NCBI RefSeq assembly: GCF_900104515.1 | Contig: NZ_FNJL01000008.1 | Coordinates: forward strand, 1 to 64,000 | From: Paracidovorax cattleyae | GTDB taxonomy: Bacteria; Pseudomonadota; Gammaproteobacteria; Burkholderiales; Burkholderiaceae_C | Reading direction: 5' to 3' | DNA length: 64,000 nucleotides | Shown here: positions 27,325-36,326 of the stretch, one piece after another | Layout of the letters: each line of letters opens with the position of its first letter | How positions within the stretch are numbered: position 1 is the stretch's first letter | The notes under the pieces: generated by a model | Database searches by the model: none | Told to the model about the DNA's origin: nothing | The model's input: the letters and a program-made list of their open reading frames with translations, nothing else | Program-made: the position numbers and the translations under genes

Positions 27325-29319
27325 TCAGGCCCGCTGGGCCATGCGCCGGGGCACGAAGAACTGCAGCGGGGCGTGCCGCAGGCGCGCGCGCAGCGCCGTG
27401 GTGAGCCGGGTGCGGTCCACGCGGGTGACGTTGTGGGCGCGCAGCGCGAGCCGGAAGGCGAGGTAGAAGCTTACCGTCACGTTGAGCGCGCCGATGAAGG
27501 GCAGCGTCGCGGCCGCCGACCAGAAGGTGGGCTGGTGCAGGGCGGAGGTGCCCAGCGCGGTGAGCGCGGCGCCCAGCTGTCCCGTCGAGAGCGTGACGTG
27601 GCGCACGTCCAGCCCCAGGCCGAAGAATGCGGCGAACGCCGGCACGAGCCCGAGCATGAAGCCCAGCGACACGTTCGCCGCGAAGCCCGAGAGGTTCTCA
27701 CGCCAGAACCGGGCCCAGCGCACGGCGCGCTCGCGGCCCAGCAGGCCGGTGATGCGCGGGTTGTAGCGCAGGGCCGAGTCGAGCCGGTGCAGCACGAACC
27801 AGTTCTCGGCCCACCCCGCAATGATGCTGGAGGCGAACAGCAGCACCCCGGTAAAGGCCGCATACAGCAGCGAAGGCCCCGTCAACTGCAGCGACTGCAG
27901 CACGTGCCGCGCTTCCGCCCGGTCGATGGCCGGACTGCCGGTCGCCCAGGCGATGGCGAGCGTCAGGCCCGCGACGGTGGGAAAGACCACGAGCACGTTG
28001 CCCAGGATGGCGGCCACCTGCGAGCGCACCAGGTGGGTGACCTCGTCCACGAAGGACTCCACGGCCTCGGTGGTCTGCAGTTCCTTGAGCTTCGCGGCCA
28101 TGGCCGGTGCGGTCATTGCCGGCTGCTTGGTGGCGACCGTGCAGTGCAGCAGCATGACTAGCACGAAGCTCACCGCATAGTTCATGCCGGCCCAGAAGTC
28201 ACTCCAGAAGGAGGACAGGGCCAGCGCGACGATGCCGAACTTCATGAGCGTGGTGAACGCCATGACGAATCCGCCGCCTGCCGCCTTCGCCACCATCGCG
28301 CGGTATTCGGCGCCGGTGCGGGTGATGTAGTGCTCGCCGGTCTCCGCGCTGCGCTCGGCCACCTTGGCCGCGAGCAGCGAGGAGTTCGAGGCGATCAGCG
28401 CACGCAGGCTGCGCCGCTCCCGGCCCACGGTCACGAGCCGCGCCATGAGGCGGGCGGCGCTGGCGGCCGGCTCGGGCGACAGCAGGCAGTCCAGCAGGTC
28501 GCGCACCCGCAGGACGCGTTCGCGCAACTGCCGCAGGCGGAACACCAGGCCCACCGAAATACCGTTGTCCTCGAAATGCGAGTACACCGTGGCCGCGGCG
28601 GCGCGGCAGGCTTCCAGGCGCTCGCGCAGGCGCAGCACCGCCTCGTCCAGCCGGTCGGTGGTGCGCAGCTGGTGCAGGACCTCGACCCGCAGGCTCTCCA
28701 CATCGCGGATCAGCGCGTGGAACGGCTGCGCGTCGCGGGCGGAGTCGCTCATGCGCAGCCGCAGTTCGGGTGCGAAGCCGGTGGACAGGATCTGGCCCGC
28801 GCAGTAGGTGATGGCGTCCAGCAGCGAGTGCTGCCAGCGCGTGGCGCCGCCGCCATCCCCGGCCGGCGCCAGCACGGCCAGCAGGCGCGAGAGCAGTGCC
28901 TCGTCCAGCAAGGCGAGCCACCGGGCGTCGACCTCGTGGGGCAGCGCCAGCATGAACAGCTCGGAGGCGTCGATCGTCTCCGGGCTGCCGGGCAGCAGCT
29001 TGTAGCGCAGCCGTTCCGCCACCTCGCTCGCGAGTGCGGTGCGCGGTGCGAATCCGAAATCGGCCAGCAGCGTGGTGATGTCCACCGTGCGGACCAGGGC
29101 ATTCCACCAGGCCTGCAGCCGGGCCCGTGCGCCGGCATCGCCCTCCGCGGCTTCCACGAGGCGCGCCAGGCGGGCGACGGCTTCCTCGGGGGAGCGGCAG
29201 TCGCCGCGCACCCAGGCCAGGCATTCGATGAGCCAGAGGTGCCGCCGCGCCAGCGGGGCGGACGGGTCCAGGTCGGCCAGCAGCGTCCCGGGCTGCGGGG
29301 CAGTCGGCCGCCGGGTCAA
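27325..29319 (-). CDS. gcr: Gcr-type membrane protein annotated as site-specific recombinase
   Basis: 664 residues from a TTG that overlaps the apaG stop (TTGA). The N-terminal ~330 residues are helical and soluble. The rest contains about six membrane helices (FVMAFTTLMKFGIVALALS, MNYAVSFVLVMLLHCTVATKQPAMTAP, ILGNVLVVFPTVAGLTLAIAW, LLYAAFTGVLLFASSIIAGW, NVSLGFMLGLVPAFAAFFGLG). This matches the family named after the Neisseria gcr gene. Despite the name, no tyrosine or serine recombinase catalytic motif is visible and the protein is clearly integral to the membrane, so the recombinase label is doubtful. Confidence 0.82.
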   Translation of the reverse strand: MTRRPTAPQPGTLLADLDPSAPLARRHLWLIECLAWVRGDCRSPEEAVARLARLVEAAEGDAGARARLQAWWNALVRTVDITTLLADFGFAPRTALASEVAERLRYKLLPGSPETIDASELFMLALPHEVDARWLALLDEALLSRLLAVLAPAGDGGGATRWQHSLLDAITYCAGQILSTGFAPELRLRMSDSARDAQPFHALIRDVESLRVEVLHQLRTTDRLDEAVLRLRERLEACRAAAATVYSHFEDNGISVGLVFRLRQLRERVLRVRDLLDCLLSPEPAASAARLMARLVTVGRERRSLRALIASNSSLLAAKVAERSAETGEHYITRTGAEYRAMVAKAAGGGFVMAFTTLMKFGIVALALSSFWSDFWAGMNYAVSFVLVMLLHCTVATKQPAMTAPAMAAKLKELQTTEAVESFVDEVTHLVRSQVAAILGNVLVVFPTVAGLTLAIAWATGSPAIDRAEARHVLQSLQLTGPSLLYAAFTGVLLFASSIIAGWAENWFVLHRLDSALRYNPRITGLLGRERAVRWARFWRENLSGFAANVSLGFMLGLVPAFAAFFGLGLDVRHVTLSTGQLGAALTALGTSALHQPTFWSAAATLPFIGALNVTVSFYLAFRLALRAHNVTRVDRTRLTTALRARLRHAPLQFFVPRRMAQRA

Positions 29320-29726
29320 TGCAGCACCCGGCCCGACAGGGGGGTGCTTCCGGCGGGGCCGCCGGAAAGGGCTTCCAGCACGAACAGGGGAATGGCGCAG
29401 TCGAAGCGCTCCCCGTCCTCGGCCACGCAGAAGTAGCTGCCGTGCATGCTGCCGCTGGGAGTGCGCAGGCGGCAGCCGCTGGTGTACTGGAACGCCTCCC
29501 CGGGGCGCAGCAGCGGTTGCTGGCCGACCACGCCCAGGCCCTTGACCTCCTCTGTGTGGCCGCGCGCGTCGCTGATCGTCCAGTGCCGCGCGATGAGCTG
29601 CGCTGGCACGTCGCCGGTGTTGGTCACGGTGACCGTATAGGCGAAACTATAGACGCCCTCTTCGGGCGCGGACTGGTCGGGAAGGTATTCGGGCTGGACT
29701 TCGGCCCGGAACTGGTACTTCGGCAT
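29316..29726 (-). CDS. apaG: ApaG protein
   Basis: 136 residues starting [20 protein letters not shown]. ApaG hallmarks: [60 protein letters not shown] and [10 protein letters not shown]. The fold is a fibronectin-III-like beta sandwich. The protein is associated genetically with Co2+ resistance and Mg2+ efflux in enterics, with no defined enzyme activity. Start chosen at the ATG where homology begins. Overlaps the gcr start by 4 nt. Confidence 0.95.
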   Translation of the reverse strand: MPKYQFRAEVQPEYLPDQSAPEEGVYSFAYTVTVTNTGDVPAQLIARHWTISDARGHTEEVKGLGVVGQQPLLRPGEAFQYTSGCRLRTPSGSMHGSYFCVAEDGERFDCAIPLFVLEALSGGPAGSTPLSGRVLH

Positions 29727-29848
29727 GGGCGCGATTATTAGGGTTTCCGGGGCCGGGTGGCTCGGCCGTTCCGTCGGCAGGGGGAGTGGTCCGGCGCTGG
29801 AGGGCTGCGGAAGGCATGCCGCGGTGCCTCTGCTGCGACAATCCGGGC

Positions 29849-30529
29849 ATGACCCGCCAATTCCGCATCGCCCCATCGATCCTGTCCGCCGATTTCGCCC
29901 GCCTGGGCGAAGAAGTGAAGAATGTCATCGCGTCCGGCGCCGACTGGGTGCACTTCGACGTGATGGACAACCATTACGTGCCCAACCTGACCTTCGGTCC
30001 GATGGTGTGCCAGGCGCTCAAGCCCCATGCCGTCAAGCCCGACGGGCGGCCCGCGCCGATCGACGTGCACCTGATGGTGCAGCCCGTGGACGCCCTGGCC
30101 GCGGCCTTCGCGGAAGCGGGCGCGGACTACATCAGCTTCCATCCGGACGCCTCCGCGCACGTGCACCGGAGCATCCAGGCGATCACCTCCAGGGGCATCA
30201 AGGCCGGCCTCGTGTTCAATCCGGCGGCGCCGCTGGACGTGCTGGACTGGGTGATCGACGACATCGACCTGATCCTCGTGATGAGCGTGAACCCGGGATT
30301 CGGCGGCCAGAGTTTCATCGATTCGGCGCTGCGCAAGATCGAGGCCCTGCGCCGGCGCATCGACGCCTGCGGCAAGGACATCCGCCTGGAGGTGGATGGC
30401 GGCGTGAAGGTGGACAACATCCGCCGCGTGGCGGATGCCGGCGCCGATACCTTCGTGGCGGGCAGCGCGATCTTCGGCAAGCCCGACTACCGCGCCGTCA
30501 TCGACGCGATGCGTACCCAGCTGGGCTGA
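29849..30529 (+). CDS. rpe: Ribulose-phosphate 3-epimerase
   Basis: 226 residues starting [23 protein letters not shown]-barrel epimerase motifs are all present: catalytic Asp in [18 protein letters not shown], metal histidines in HFD and [22 protein letters not shown] (phosphate loop) and second catalytic Asp in [12 protein letters not shown]. Interconverts ribulose-5-phosphate and xylulose-5-phosphate in the pentose phosphate and Calvin pathways. In many Burkholderiales rpe sits near gph and trpE, as here. Confidence 0.96.
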   Translation: MTRQFRIAPSILSADFARLGEEVKNVIASGADWVHFDVMDNHYVPNLTFGPMVCQALKPHAVKPDGRPAPIDVHLMVQPVDALAAAFAEAGADYISFHPDASAHVHRSIQAITSRGIKAGLVFNPAAPLDVLDWVIDDIDLILVMSVNPGFGGQSFIDSALRKIEALRRRIDACGKDIRLEVDGGVKVDNIRRVADAGADTFVAGSAIFGKPDYRAVIDAMRTQLG

Positions 30530-30600
30530 CACGGATCGGCCCCGCACGGGCGGGCGGCATGCCGGGCTGCGAGGGCGGTCCGGCATGGTGGCTGTGCTTC

Positions 30601-31110
30601 CTACTGCTGGGGCATGGGTGCCGGCGGGGCCTTGGGCGCGCCCGGCATCGGATGCGGATGGGGCTTGCCATGGGGATGCGGACGGCCTTCGGCGCCGGGA
30701 CCGCCGCCCGGGCGGGGCGCCGGGACCTGGGTGGTGGCTTCCATCAGGATGCCGCCGCCGGCCACGGAGCCGTCCTGCGTGCCGGAGCGCACGCGTGCCA
30801 CGCAGGCGTCGCGGTCCTGCGGGTCCTTGAACGCTTCGCAGCGCTGGAGTGCGTTGCGGGTATAGCCATTCGCGGCGGCGTCCTGGGCGTCGAGCTGGCC
30901 GGAGCGAGCGGCCTGCAGCGCTGCGCCGGCTTCCTTCAGGCAGGTGTCGCGGCTCTGGGCGGTGGCGCCGCTCATGCAGGCCTGGCGGTCCTGCTGGTAG
31001 CGCTCACGGGCGCCGGCGGCGTCCGCGGGGGCGGCCTGGGCGGCTGCGCAGGCCGCGATCACACAGGCGGCGGACAGGATGCGGGGTGCGATGGCAAAGC
31101 GATTCGGCAT
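30601..31110 (-). CDS. Small secreted cysteine-containing protein, function unknown
   Basis: 169 residues from MPNRFAIAPRIL; an in-frame start 15 nt upstream is possible. Signal peptide (LSAACVIAACAAAQAAPA) followed by a mature region with evenly spaced cysteines (RQACMSG, RDTCLKEA, LQRCEAF, RDACVARV), suggesting two disulfides in a helical domain. The last ~40 residues are Pro/His/Gly-rich (HPHGKPHPHPMPG), a possible metal-binding tail. Periplasmic location is inferred. No named family recognised. Confidence 0.7.
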   Translation of the reverse strand: MPNRFAIAPRILSAACVIAACAAAQAAPADAAGARERYQQDRQACMSGATAQSRDTCLKEAGAALQAARSGQLDAQDAAANGYTRNALQRCEAFKDPQDRDACVARVRSGTQDGSVAGGGILMEATTQVPAPRPGGGPGAEGRPHPHGKPHPHPMPGAPKAPPAPMPQQ

Positions 31111-31365
31111 ATCAGGAACCTCCATGTGTCGGTGGTGCCGGCCGCGGACGGACGGCGTGGGGGCACAGTTTCCGCGCCATGTGGCGAAAACGGTCGGGCC
31201 AGCGTAGCCGCTGCGTCGTGCGTGCCGTGTCGGACGGACCAGACAATCGCTGTGGCTGTTGGCGCACGGCCTACACTCCCGGCAGCCCCGCAGGCGCGAG
31301 CCGCCGGCAGGGACCGTTTTTCACGCACCGCCGCGGCGGGCTTGGCAGCACTTTGGAGGATGGGC

Positions 31366-32073
31366 ATGGTGGAATGTTCCCCGGCGGCGCTGGTGGCGCG
31401 GGCCGATGCGGCGATCGTGGACCTGGACGGCACCATGGTGGACACCCTGGGCGACTTCGCGGAGGCGCTGCGACGCATGCTGGGCGACCTGTCCCTGCCG
31501 GGCATCGCCGCGGAGGACATCGAGCGCATGGTGGGCAAGGGCACGGAGCACCTGCTGCGCGCGGTGCTGGACCACGTGCTGCCACCGATGGAGCCGCCGC
31601 TGCGCGCCGCCGCGGTGGAGGCGCACTACCCGCAGGCGTGGGAGTCCTATGGGCGCCACTACCTGGCCATCAACGGTGGCCATTCGCGCGTCTACGGGGG
31701 CGTGGCCGAGGGGCTTCAGGCCCTGCGCGCGGCAGGGCTGCGGCTGGCCTGCGTCACCAACAAGCCCACGGCCTTCGCCGTGCCGCTGCTGCGCGCCAAG
31801 GGGCTGGACGGCTTTTTCGAGCATGTCTTCGGCGGCGACGCCTTCGAGCGCAAGAAGCCCGATCCGCTCCCGCTGCTCAAGGCCTGCGAGGCGCTGGGAA
31901 CGGCACCCGCCCGGACCCTGGCCATCGGGGACTCCGTCAACGATGCGCGCGCGGCCCGCGCCGCCGGCTGCCCCGTGGTGCTGGTGACCTACGGCTACAA
32001 CCACGGCCAGCCCGCCCGGCAGGTGGACGCGGACGCGCACGTGGACAACCTGCAGGAGCTGTGCGCAGGCTGA
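31366..32073 (+). CDS. gph: Phosphoglycolate phosphatase, HAD superfamily
   Basis: 235 residues from the ATG at 31366, preceded by GGAGGA; another in-frame ATG lies 6 nt earlier. HAD motifs: nucleophile DLDGTMVDT (motif I), LACVTNKPTA (motif II Ser/Thr region), KKPDPLP (motif III lysine) and IGDSVNDARAARAAG (motif IV acidic pair). Cap domain MVGKGTEHLL is typical of Gph. Removes phosphate from 2-phosphoglycolate. Sits between rpe and trpE, a known Burkholderiales grouping, but a 200-odd nt gap and an antisense gene separate it from rpe. Confidence 0.93.
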   Translation: MVECSPAALVARADAAIVDLDGTMVDTLGDFAEALRRMLGDLSLPGIAAEDIERMVGKGTEHLLRAVLDHVLPPMEPPLRAAAVEAHYPQAWESYGRHYLAINGGHSRVYGGVAEGLQALRAAGLRLACVTNKPTAFAVPLLRAKGLDGFFEHVFGGDAFERKKPDPLPLLKACEALGTAPARTLAIGDSVNDARAARAAGCPVVLVTYGYNHGQPARQVDADAHVDNLQELCAG

Positions 32074-32103
32074 CGCAGTACAGCGCCGCGGCGGGCCCGG
32101 TGG

Positions 32104-32703
32104 TCAGCCGGCCTTGCCCAGCAGCGAGTCCTTGAGCTTCCAGTCCGCCGGCTGCGGCCCGAGCCAGATGCCCATCAGTGCGCCGAAGAATTCGGGCTCC
32201 CGGAAGGGCTCGCCCTGCGGGACGCCCTTGACGGTGATGACCGTGCCGGTGCCGGGCAGCCAGTCCACGATGAAGCGGTCGCCGGCCGACAGGCGGCGGT
32301 GCGCGGCGAAGATCTCGCCCATGCGCAGCACGCCCGGCGCAAGGCGGGAGAACGCCGCCTTGTCGAGGTTGTCCTCGATGCCGCGCGCGAAGAGCTTGCC
32401 CAGTTCCGTCGAATCGATGTCGCGCAGCATGGTGATGGACAGCCGCTTGGGGCCGGGCAGCGCCACCACGTCCTGCAGCGTGCCGGCCTGGCGTTCCAGG
32501 TACAGCCCCGCCGCATAGACCTTGAACACGGCCTTGTAGCGCACGCCCGCGCCGTTGAGCGCCAGCGGGACGTCCGCCAGCACGACCCGCGGCTCGAAGG
32601 CCACGCCGGCCACGCTGAGGGCGGTTTGCGCGCCCGCGGGCGCGGCGGCGCAGGCAATGAGCCCGGCGAGTACGCAGGCAAGGCTGCGTTGCCGAAGTGT
32701 CAT
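32104..32703 (-). CDS. Chalcone isomerase-like periplasmic protein
   Basis: 199 residues with a signal peptide (SLACVLAGLIACAAAPAGAQ). The mature part matches the bacterial chalcone-isomerase-like domain: FKVYAAGLYLERQAGTLQDVVALPGPKRLSITMLRDI, FARGIEDNLDKAAFSRL, GDRFIVDWLPGTGTVITVKG and FFGALMGIWLGPQPADWKLKDSLLG. In plants the fold isomerises chalcones or binds fatty acids; bacterial members are unstudied and lack obvious catalytic conservation. A 22-bp palindrome lies just upstream and may be an operator. Confidence 0.87.
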   Translation of the reverse strand: MTLRQRSLACVLAGLIACAAAPAGAQTALSVAGVAFEPRVVLADVPLALNGAGVRYKAVFKVYAAGLYLERQAGTLQDVVALPGPKRLSITMLRDIDSTELGKLFARGIEDNLDKAAFSRLAPGVLRMGEIFAAHRRLSAGDRFIVDWLPGTGTVITVKGVPQGEPFREPEFFGALMGIWLGPQPADWKLKDSLLGKAG

Positions 32704-32716
32704 GGCGACTCCATAA

Positions 32717-32738
32717 AAAAAGCACGATCGTTCTTTTT
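32717..32738. promoter_or_regulatory. 22-bp palindromic operator candidate
   Basis: Near-perfect dyad centred at 32727.5: core ACGATCGT flanked by AAAAAGC and TCTTTTT, with a single mismatched pair (32723/32732). It ends 14 nt before the ATG of the chalcone-isomerase-like gene. The GAACGNNCGTTC-like centre is typical of TetR-family operators. A weak terminator is an alternative reading, but the AU-rich stem has no GC clamp outside its core. Confidence 0.5.
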
Positions 32739-32808
32739 ATTCTCCATGCGCTGCGGGAGGCGGCGCAACAGGGTTTTCGCGCAGGCCGCTTTGCTACACT
32801 TTGCGCCC

Positions 32809-32892
32809 ATGTTCATTCACCATGTGGTCATCACAGGTCGCAGCGGCCGGGGAGCCTGGCCCTGGCGCAAGCCTGCCGCACCGAACCGCTGA
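32809..32892 (+). CDS. Candidate trp leader peptide (27 aa)
   Basis: A 27-codon ORF starts MFIHHVVITGRSGRGAWP and has Trp codons at positions 17 and 19 (W-P-W), unusual in so short a peptide. It ends 132 nt before trpE. Two strong GC hairpins follow (32902-32943 and 32971-32997). This is the layout of ribosome-mediated trp attenuation, but neither hairpin has a T-run. No good ribosome site is visible; a TACACT at 32795 could give a nearly leaderless transcript. Confidence 0.4.
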   Translation: MFIHHVVITGRSGRGAWPWRKPAAPNR

Positions 32893-32901
32893 CCGCACCC
32901 G

Positions 32902-32997
32902 GGCCCCGCGATCCCGGCGTGTCTCCGTGGCCCCTGCGGGGCCGAACGCAATGAACCTGGCGCGGCACCGGCCGCGGGCGCAACGACCGCCCGCGGC
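32902..32997 (+). promoter_or_regulatory. Two hairpins in trpE leader
   Basis: Hairpin 1 pairs GGCCCCGC (32902-32909) with GCGGGGCC (32936-32943). Hairpin 2 pairs GCCGCGGGCG (32971-32980) with CGCCCGCGGC (32988-32997). Both stems are perfect. Neither is followed by a T-tract, so Rho-dependent or structural control is possible rather than classical intrinsic termination. They fill most of the 321-nt gap before trpE. Confidence 0.4.
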
Positions 32998-33024
32998 GGG
33001 CCGGCCGATCTGGAGCGATCTCCC

Positions 33025-34524
33025 GTGATCACCGAACTCGAATTCAAAAGCCTGGCCGGCGAAGGCTACAACCGCATTCCGCTGATCGCGGAGGCTTTCG
33101 CGGACCTGGAAACTCCCCTGTCCCTCTACCTCAAGCTGGCCCATGCCCGCGACGGCGGCCGCCACAGCTTCCTGCTGGAATCCGTGGTGGGCGGCGAGCG
33201 CTTCGGGCGTTACAGCTTCATCGGCCTGCCGGCGCGCACGCTGCTGCGCGCCAGCGGCTTCGGCGACCAGGCGCGCACCGAGGTGGTGACCGACGGCAAG
33301 GTGGTGGAAACCGACCGTGGCAATCCCCTGGACTTCATCGCCGCCTACCAGCAGCGCTTCAAGGTGGCGCTGCGGCCCGGCCTGCCGCGCTTCTGCGGCG
33401 GCCTGGCGGGCTATTTCGGCTATGACGCGGTGCGTTACATCGAGAAGAAGCTGGAGGCGGGCTGCCCGCCCGATACGCTGGGCATGCCGGACATCCTGCT
33501 GCTGCAGTGCGAGGAGGTGGCCGTCATCGACAACCTCTCGGGCAAGCTCTACCTGATCGTCTATGCCGACCCGGCGCAGCCCGAGGCCTACGCGCGCGGC
33601 AAGAAGCGCCTGCGCGAGCTGAAGGACCAGCTCAAGTACTCGGTGGCCGCGCCCCTGGTCAAGCCGACGGAGAGCCACCCGCCCCAGCGCGACTTCGCCA
33701 AGGCCGACTACCTGGCGGCCGTCGAGCGGGCCAAGGAACTCATCGCCGCGGGCGATTTCATGCAGGTGCAGGTGGGCCAGCGCATCCACAAGCGCTACAC
33801 CGAGTCGCCGCTGTCGCTTTACCGCGCGCTGCGCTCGCTCAACCCCTCGCCCTACATGTACTACTACCACTTCGGCGACTGCCACGTGGTGGGGGCGAGC
33901 CCGGAGATCCTGGTGCGCCAGGAGCGCACGGACGAGGGCCAGAAGGTCACCATCCGTCCGCTGGCCGGCACGCGCCCGCGCGGCGCCACGCCCGAGAAGG
34001 ACAAGGCGGCCGAGGTCGAGCTGGTGAACGACCCCAAGGAGCGCGCCGAGCACGTGATGCTCATCGACCTGGCGCGCAATGACATCGGGCGCATCGCCCG
34101 CACCGGCTCGGTGAAGGTGACGGAAGCCTTCGTGGTGGAGCGCTACAGCCACGTGATGCACATCGTGAGCAATGTGGAAGGCTTGTTGAACGAAGGCATG
34201 ACGAGCATGGACGTGCTCAAGGCGACTTTCCCCGCGGGCACGCTCACCGGCGCGCCGAAGGTGCATGCGATGGAACTCATCGACCGGCTCGAGCCCACCA
34301 AGCGGGGGCTGTACGGCGGCGCCTGCGGCTACCTCAGCTATGCGGGCGACATGGACGTGGCCATCGCCATCCGCACCGGCATCGTGAAGGACGGAACACT
34401 CTACGTGCAGGCTGCCGCCGGCGTGGTGGCCGACTCGGTTCCCGAGCTGGAATGGAGAGAAACCGAGCACAAGGCCCGTGCCCTGCTGCGCGCGGCCGAA
34501 CTCGTCGAAGAGGGATTGGAATGA
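33025..34524 (+). CDS. trpE: Anthranilate synthase component I
   Basis: 499 residues from a GTG with GGAG at 33012. Tryptophan-feedback region in the N-terminus (PLSLYLKLAHARDGGRHSFLLESV). The chorismate-binding domain has FMQVQVGQRIHKRYTESPLSLYRALRSLNPSPYMYYYHFGD, ASPEILVR, IRPLAGTRPRGATPEKD, LVNDPKERAEHVMLIDLARNDIGR and FPAGTLTGAPKVHAMELID. Converts chorismate to anthranilate together with TrpG, which would lie elsewhere. Its stop overlaps the chorismate mutase ATG. Confidence 0.97.
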   Translation: MITELEFKSLAGEGYNRIPLIAEAFADLETPLSLYLKLAHARDGGRHSFLLESVVGGERFGRYSFIGLPARTLLRASGFGDQARTEVVTDGKVVETDRGNPLDFIAAYQQRFKVALRPGLPRFCGGLAGYFGYDAVRYIEKKLEAGCPPDTLGMPDILLLQCEEVAVIDNLSGKLYLIVYADPAQPEAYARGKKRLRELKDQLKYSVAAPLVKPTESHPPQRDFAKADYLAAVERAKELIAAGDFMQVQVGQRIHKRYTESPLSLYRALRSLNPSPYMYYYHFGDCHVVGASPEILVRQERTDEGQKVTIRPLAGTRPRGATPEKDKAAEVELVNDPKERAEHVMLIDLARNDIGRIARTGSVKVTEAFVVERYSHVMHIVSNVEGLLNEGMTSMDVLKATFPAGTLTGAPKVHAMELIDRLEPTKRGLYGGACGYLSYAGDMDVAIAIRTGIVKDGTLYVQAAAGVVADSVPELEWRETEHKARALLRAAELVEEGLE

Positions 34525-34874
34525 CTCGCGCCATCGAGAAGACCCGCAGTTGCAGCAGCATGGCGGAGGTGCGCCAGCGCATCGATGCGCTCGACGACAT
34601 CCTCGTGCCGCTGCTGGTGGAGCGGGGCGGCTACATGACCCAGGCGGCGCGCAACAAGCGCGAGGCCTCGCAGGTGCGCGACGAGGAGCGCATCGAGTTC
34701 ATCGTGCGGCGGGTGCGCGAGCGCGCGCTGGCCGAGGGGGGAGAGCCCGACGTGATCGAGGCGATCTACCGCAGCATGATGGAAGCCTACATCGCCTACG
34801 AGCACCGCGAGTTCGACCGGATGGCCGCCGCGGGCGAGAAGGCCGGCAATGGGGCGGACGGCAGGCGGGCCTGA
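34521..34874 (+). CDS. AroQ-class chorismate mutase
   Basis: 117 residues; ATG overlaps the trpE stop (ATGA). All-helical AroQ fold with MAEVRQRIDALDDILVPLLVERGGYM, QAARNKREASQVRDEERIEFIVRRVRE and EAIYRSMMEAYIAYEHREF; the basic and acidic residues of the active-site bundle are in place. Converts chorismate to prephenate, so the pair trpE/chorismate mutase compete for the same substrate. Stand-alone AroQ downstream of trpE is common in Burkholderiales, where a trpG often follows; here the region instead enters the hrp cluster. Confidence 0.9.
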   Translation: MTRAIEKTRSCSSMAEVRQRIDALDDILVPLLVERGGYMTQAARNKREASQVRDEERIEFIVRRVRERALAEGGEPDVIEAIYRSMMEAYIAYEHREFDRMAAAGEKAGNGADGRRA

Positions 34875-34919
34875 CCGCGCGTTCCCCGCGCCTGCGCGCC
34901 CGGGCCGGGGGTGCGGCGC

Positions 34920-36326
34920 TCAGTGGCGCATCGACGACAGCTTGAAGGCGTTCGCGAGGGTGGAGCGGTTGCTGATGCCCCAGCGGGAGGCGACGTCCAG
35001 CATGTGGACCCGGCCGCCCGTGGCGCTGGCTTCTTCCATCTCCCCTTCGATGCGCCGCACGCGTTCGCGCCGGATCAGTTCCGCGGGGGTCATGCCCAGG
35101 TGGTTGCGGAACGCGAGCTGCAGCGCGCGCTCGGTGACCCCGAGCCGGCCGGCGATCTCGCGCACCGAGAGGTTGGGGTCGTGCAGGTTCTCGATGATGT
35201 AGCGGTAGGCAGCGCGATAGCGCGGAGGCAGGCGCAGGCCCACGGTGTCCTGCGGGGCGTTGCCCGCGGGCGCGTCCATCCGCTGCAGGGCAGCGTGGTG
35301 CACCACGCGCATGGCCTGCGCCACATGGCGCTTGTACTGCCGCAGCGATTCCCCGAGGCGGCCCTCGCTCATGTGGATCTTCGAGAGGCAGTACTGGATG
35401 TCCGACGCCAGGGGGTGGTGTTCGATCTCGCGCTCGCCGCCGGCCAGCGGCATGATCGCTTCGCGGGCCGCGGGGACGACGCGGCCGGCCAGCAGGGCGA
35501 GGCAGCCCTCGACGCGTGCCTCCGCGTCGATGCCCGAGAGGCCGTGCTGGCGCAGCCAGCGCCCGAAGGCGGCGACGGCTTCCTGGCGGCCTGACGCATG
35601 GGCGGCATGCATGCCGGCCAGGTATTCGAGGCGGGCGCGCAGCAGAGCGGGCGTGTCGGGGCAGGAACCCAGGGTGCGCAGTTCGGAGGCGAGGGCCTCG
35701 CCGGAGAGGCGCTCACGGCCCAGCTCCTGGGCCGCTTCGGCGAAGGCATGGTCCGACAGCTCTTCGCTGTGCAGCAACTCCACCCGCGAAAGAACTTCCA
35801 GCCGGATGGCCGAGGCGTGGAGCGCCAGGGAGGAGGATTCACCGGATTCGCACAGCGCCTGCGCGCGCTGGGCCGCCACCAGCGCCGAGGCGTGCTGGCC
35901 CTGGGCCTGCAGCGACAGCGCGAGTCCGCAGCAGGCTTCCACGCGCAGCGGGGCGGGAGCGTCGTGGTCATTGGCCACGAGGGCCCAGCAGGCGGCCGCC
36001 CGGGCGGGCTTGCGCAGGTGCTGGAACATCCAGGCCTGGTCCAGCGCGGAATGCCAGCGCACCATGCTGCGCGACACCGCGTCGTAGGCCTTGAGCTGCT
36101 GGTGGAAGACGTCGCTCGCGAGTTCCTCCTGTCCGATCAGCAGCAGGGTGCGCCCGAGCAGGGCGCCTTCCTCCATGGGGCTCGCATCGCGGGACTGCCC
36201 GCGCTCCAGCCGCCGGCGCCCCATCGCCGCAGCGTCCTTGACCTGCAGGTTCTGGAGCATTTGGGTGAGTGCCTGCGCGCCGTGGCCGATGCGATGGCAG
36301 GAGAGGGAAAGCAGAGAAAGGAGCAT
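34920..36326 (-). CDS. hrpX: HrpX/HrpB, AraC-type activator of the type III regulon
   Basis: 468 residues from MLLSLLSLSCHRIGHGAQAL; the frame extends 75 nt further but homologues begin here. A long N-terminal helical region (TPR-like; e.g. ALDQAWMFQHLRKPARAAACWALVA) is followed by a C-terminal AraC DNA-binding domain: LSVREIAGRLGVTERALQLAFRNHLGMTPAELIRRERVRRIE and the second helix-turn-helix SRWGISNRSTLANAFK. Length is near that of Xanthomonas HrpX and Ralstonia HrpB. It should bind PIP boxes, five of which (one imperfect) lie in the cluster to its right. It is transcribed away from hrpG. Confidence 0.93.
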   Translation of the reverse strand: MLLSLLSLSCHRIGHGAQALTQMLQNLQVKDAAAMGRRRLERGQSRDASPMEEGALLGRTLLLIGQEELASDVFHQQLKAYDAVSRSMVRWHSALDQAWMFQHLRKPARAAACWALVANDHDAPAPLRVEACCGLALSLQAQGQHASALVAAQRAQALCESGESSSLALHASAIRLEVLSRVELLHSEELSDHAFAEAAQELGRERLSGEALASELRTLGSCPDTPALLRARLEYLAGMHAAHASGRQEAVAAFGRWLRQHGLSGIDAEARVEGCLALLAGRVVPAAREAIMPLAGGEREIEHHPLASDIQYCLSKIHMSEGRLGESLRQYKRHVAQAMRVVHHAALQRMDAPAGNAPQDTVGLRLPPRYRAAYRYIIENLHDPNLSVREIAGRLGVTERALQLAFRNHLGMTPAELIRRERVRRIEGEMEEASATGGRVHMLDVASRWGISNRSTLANAFKLSSMRH

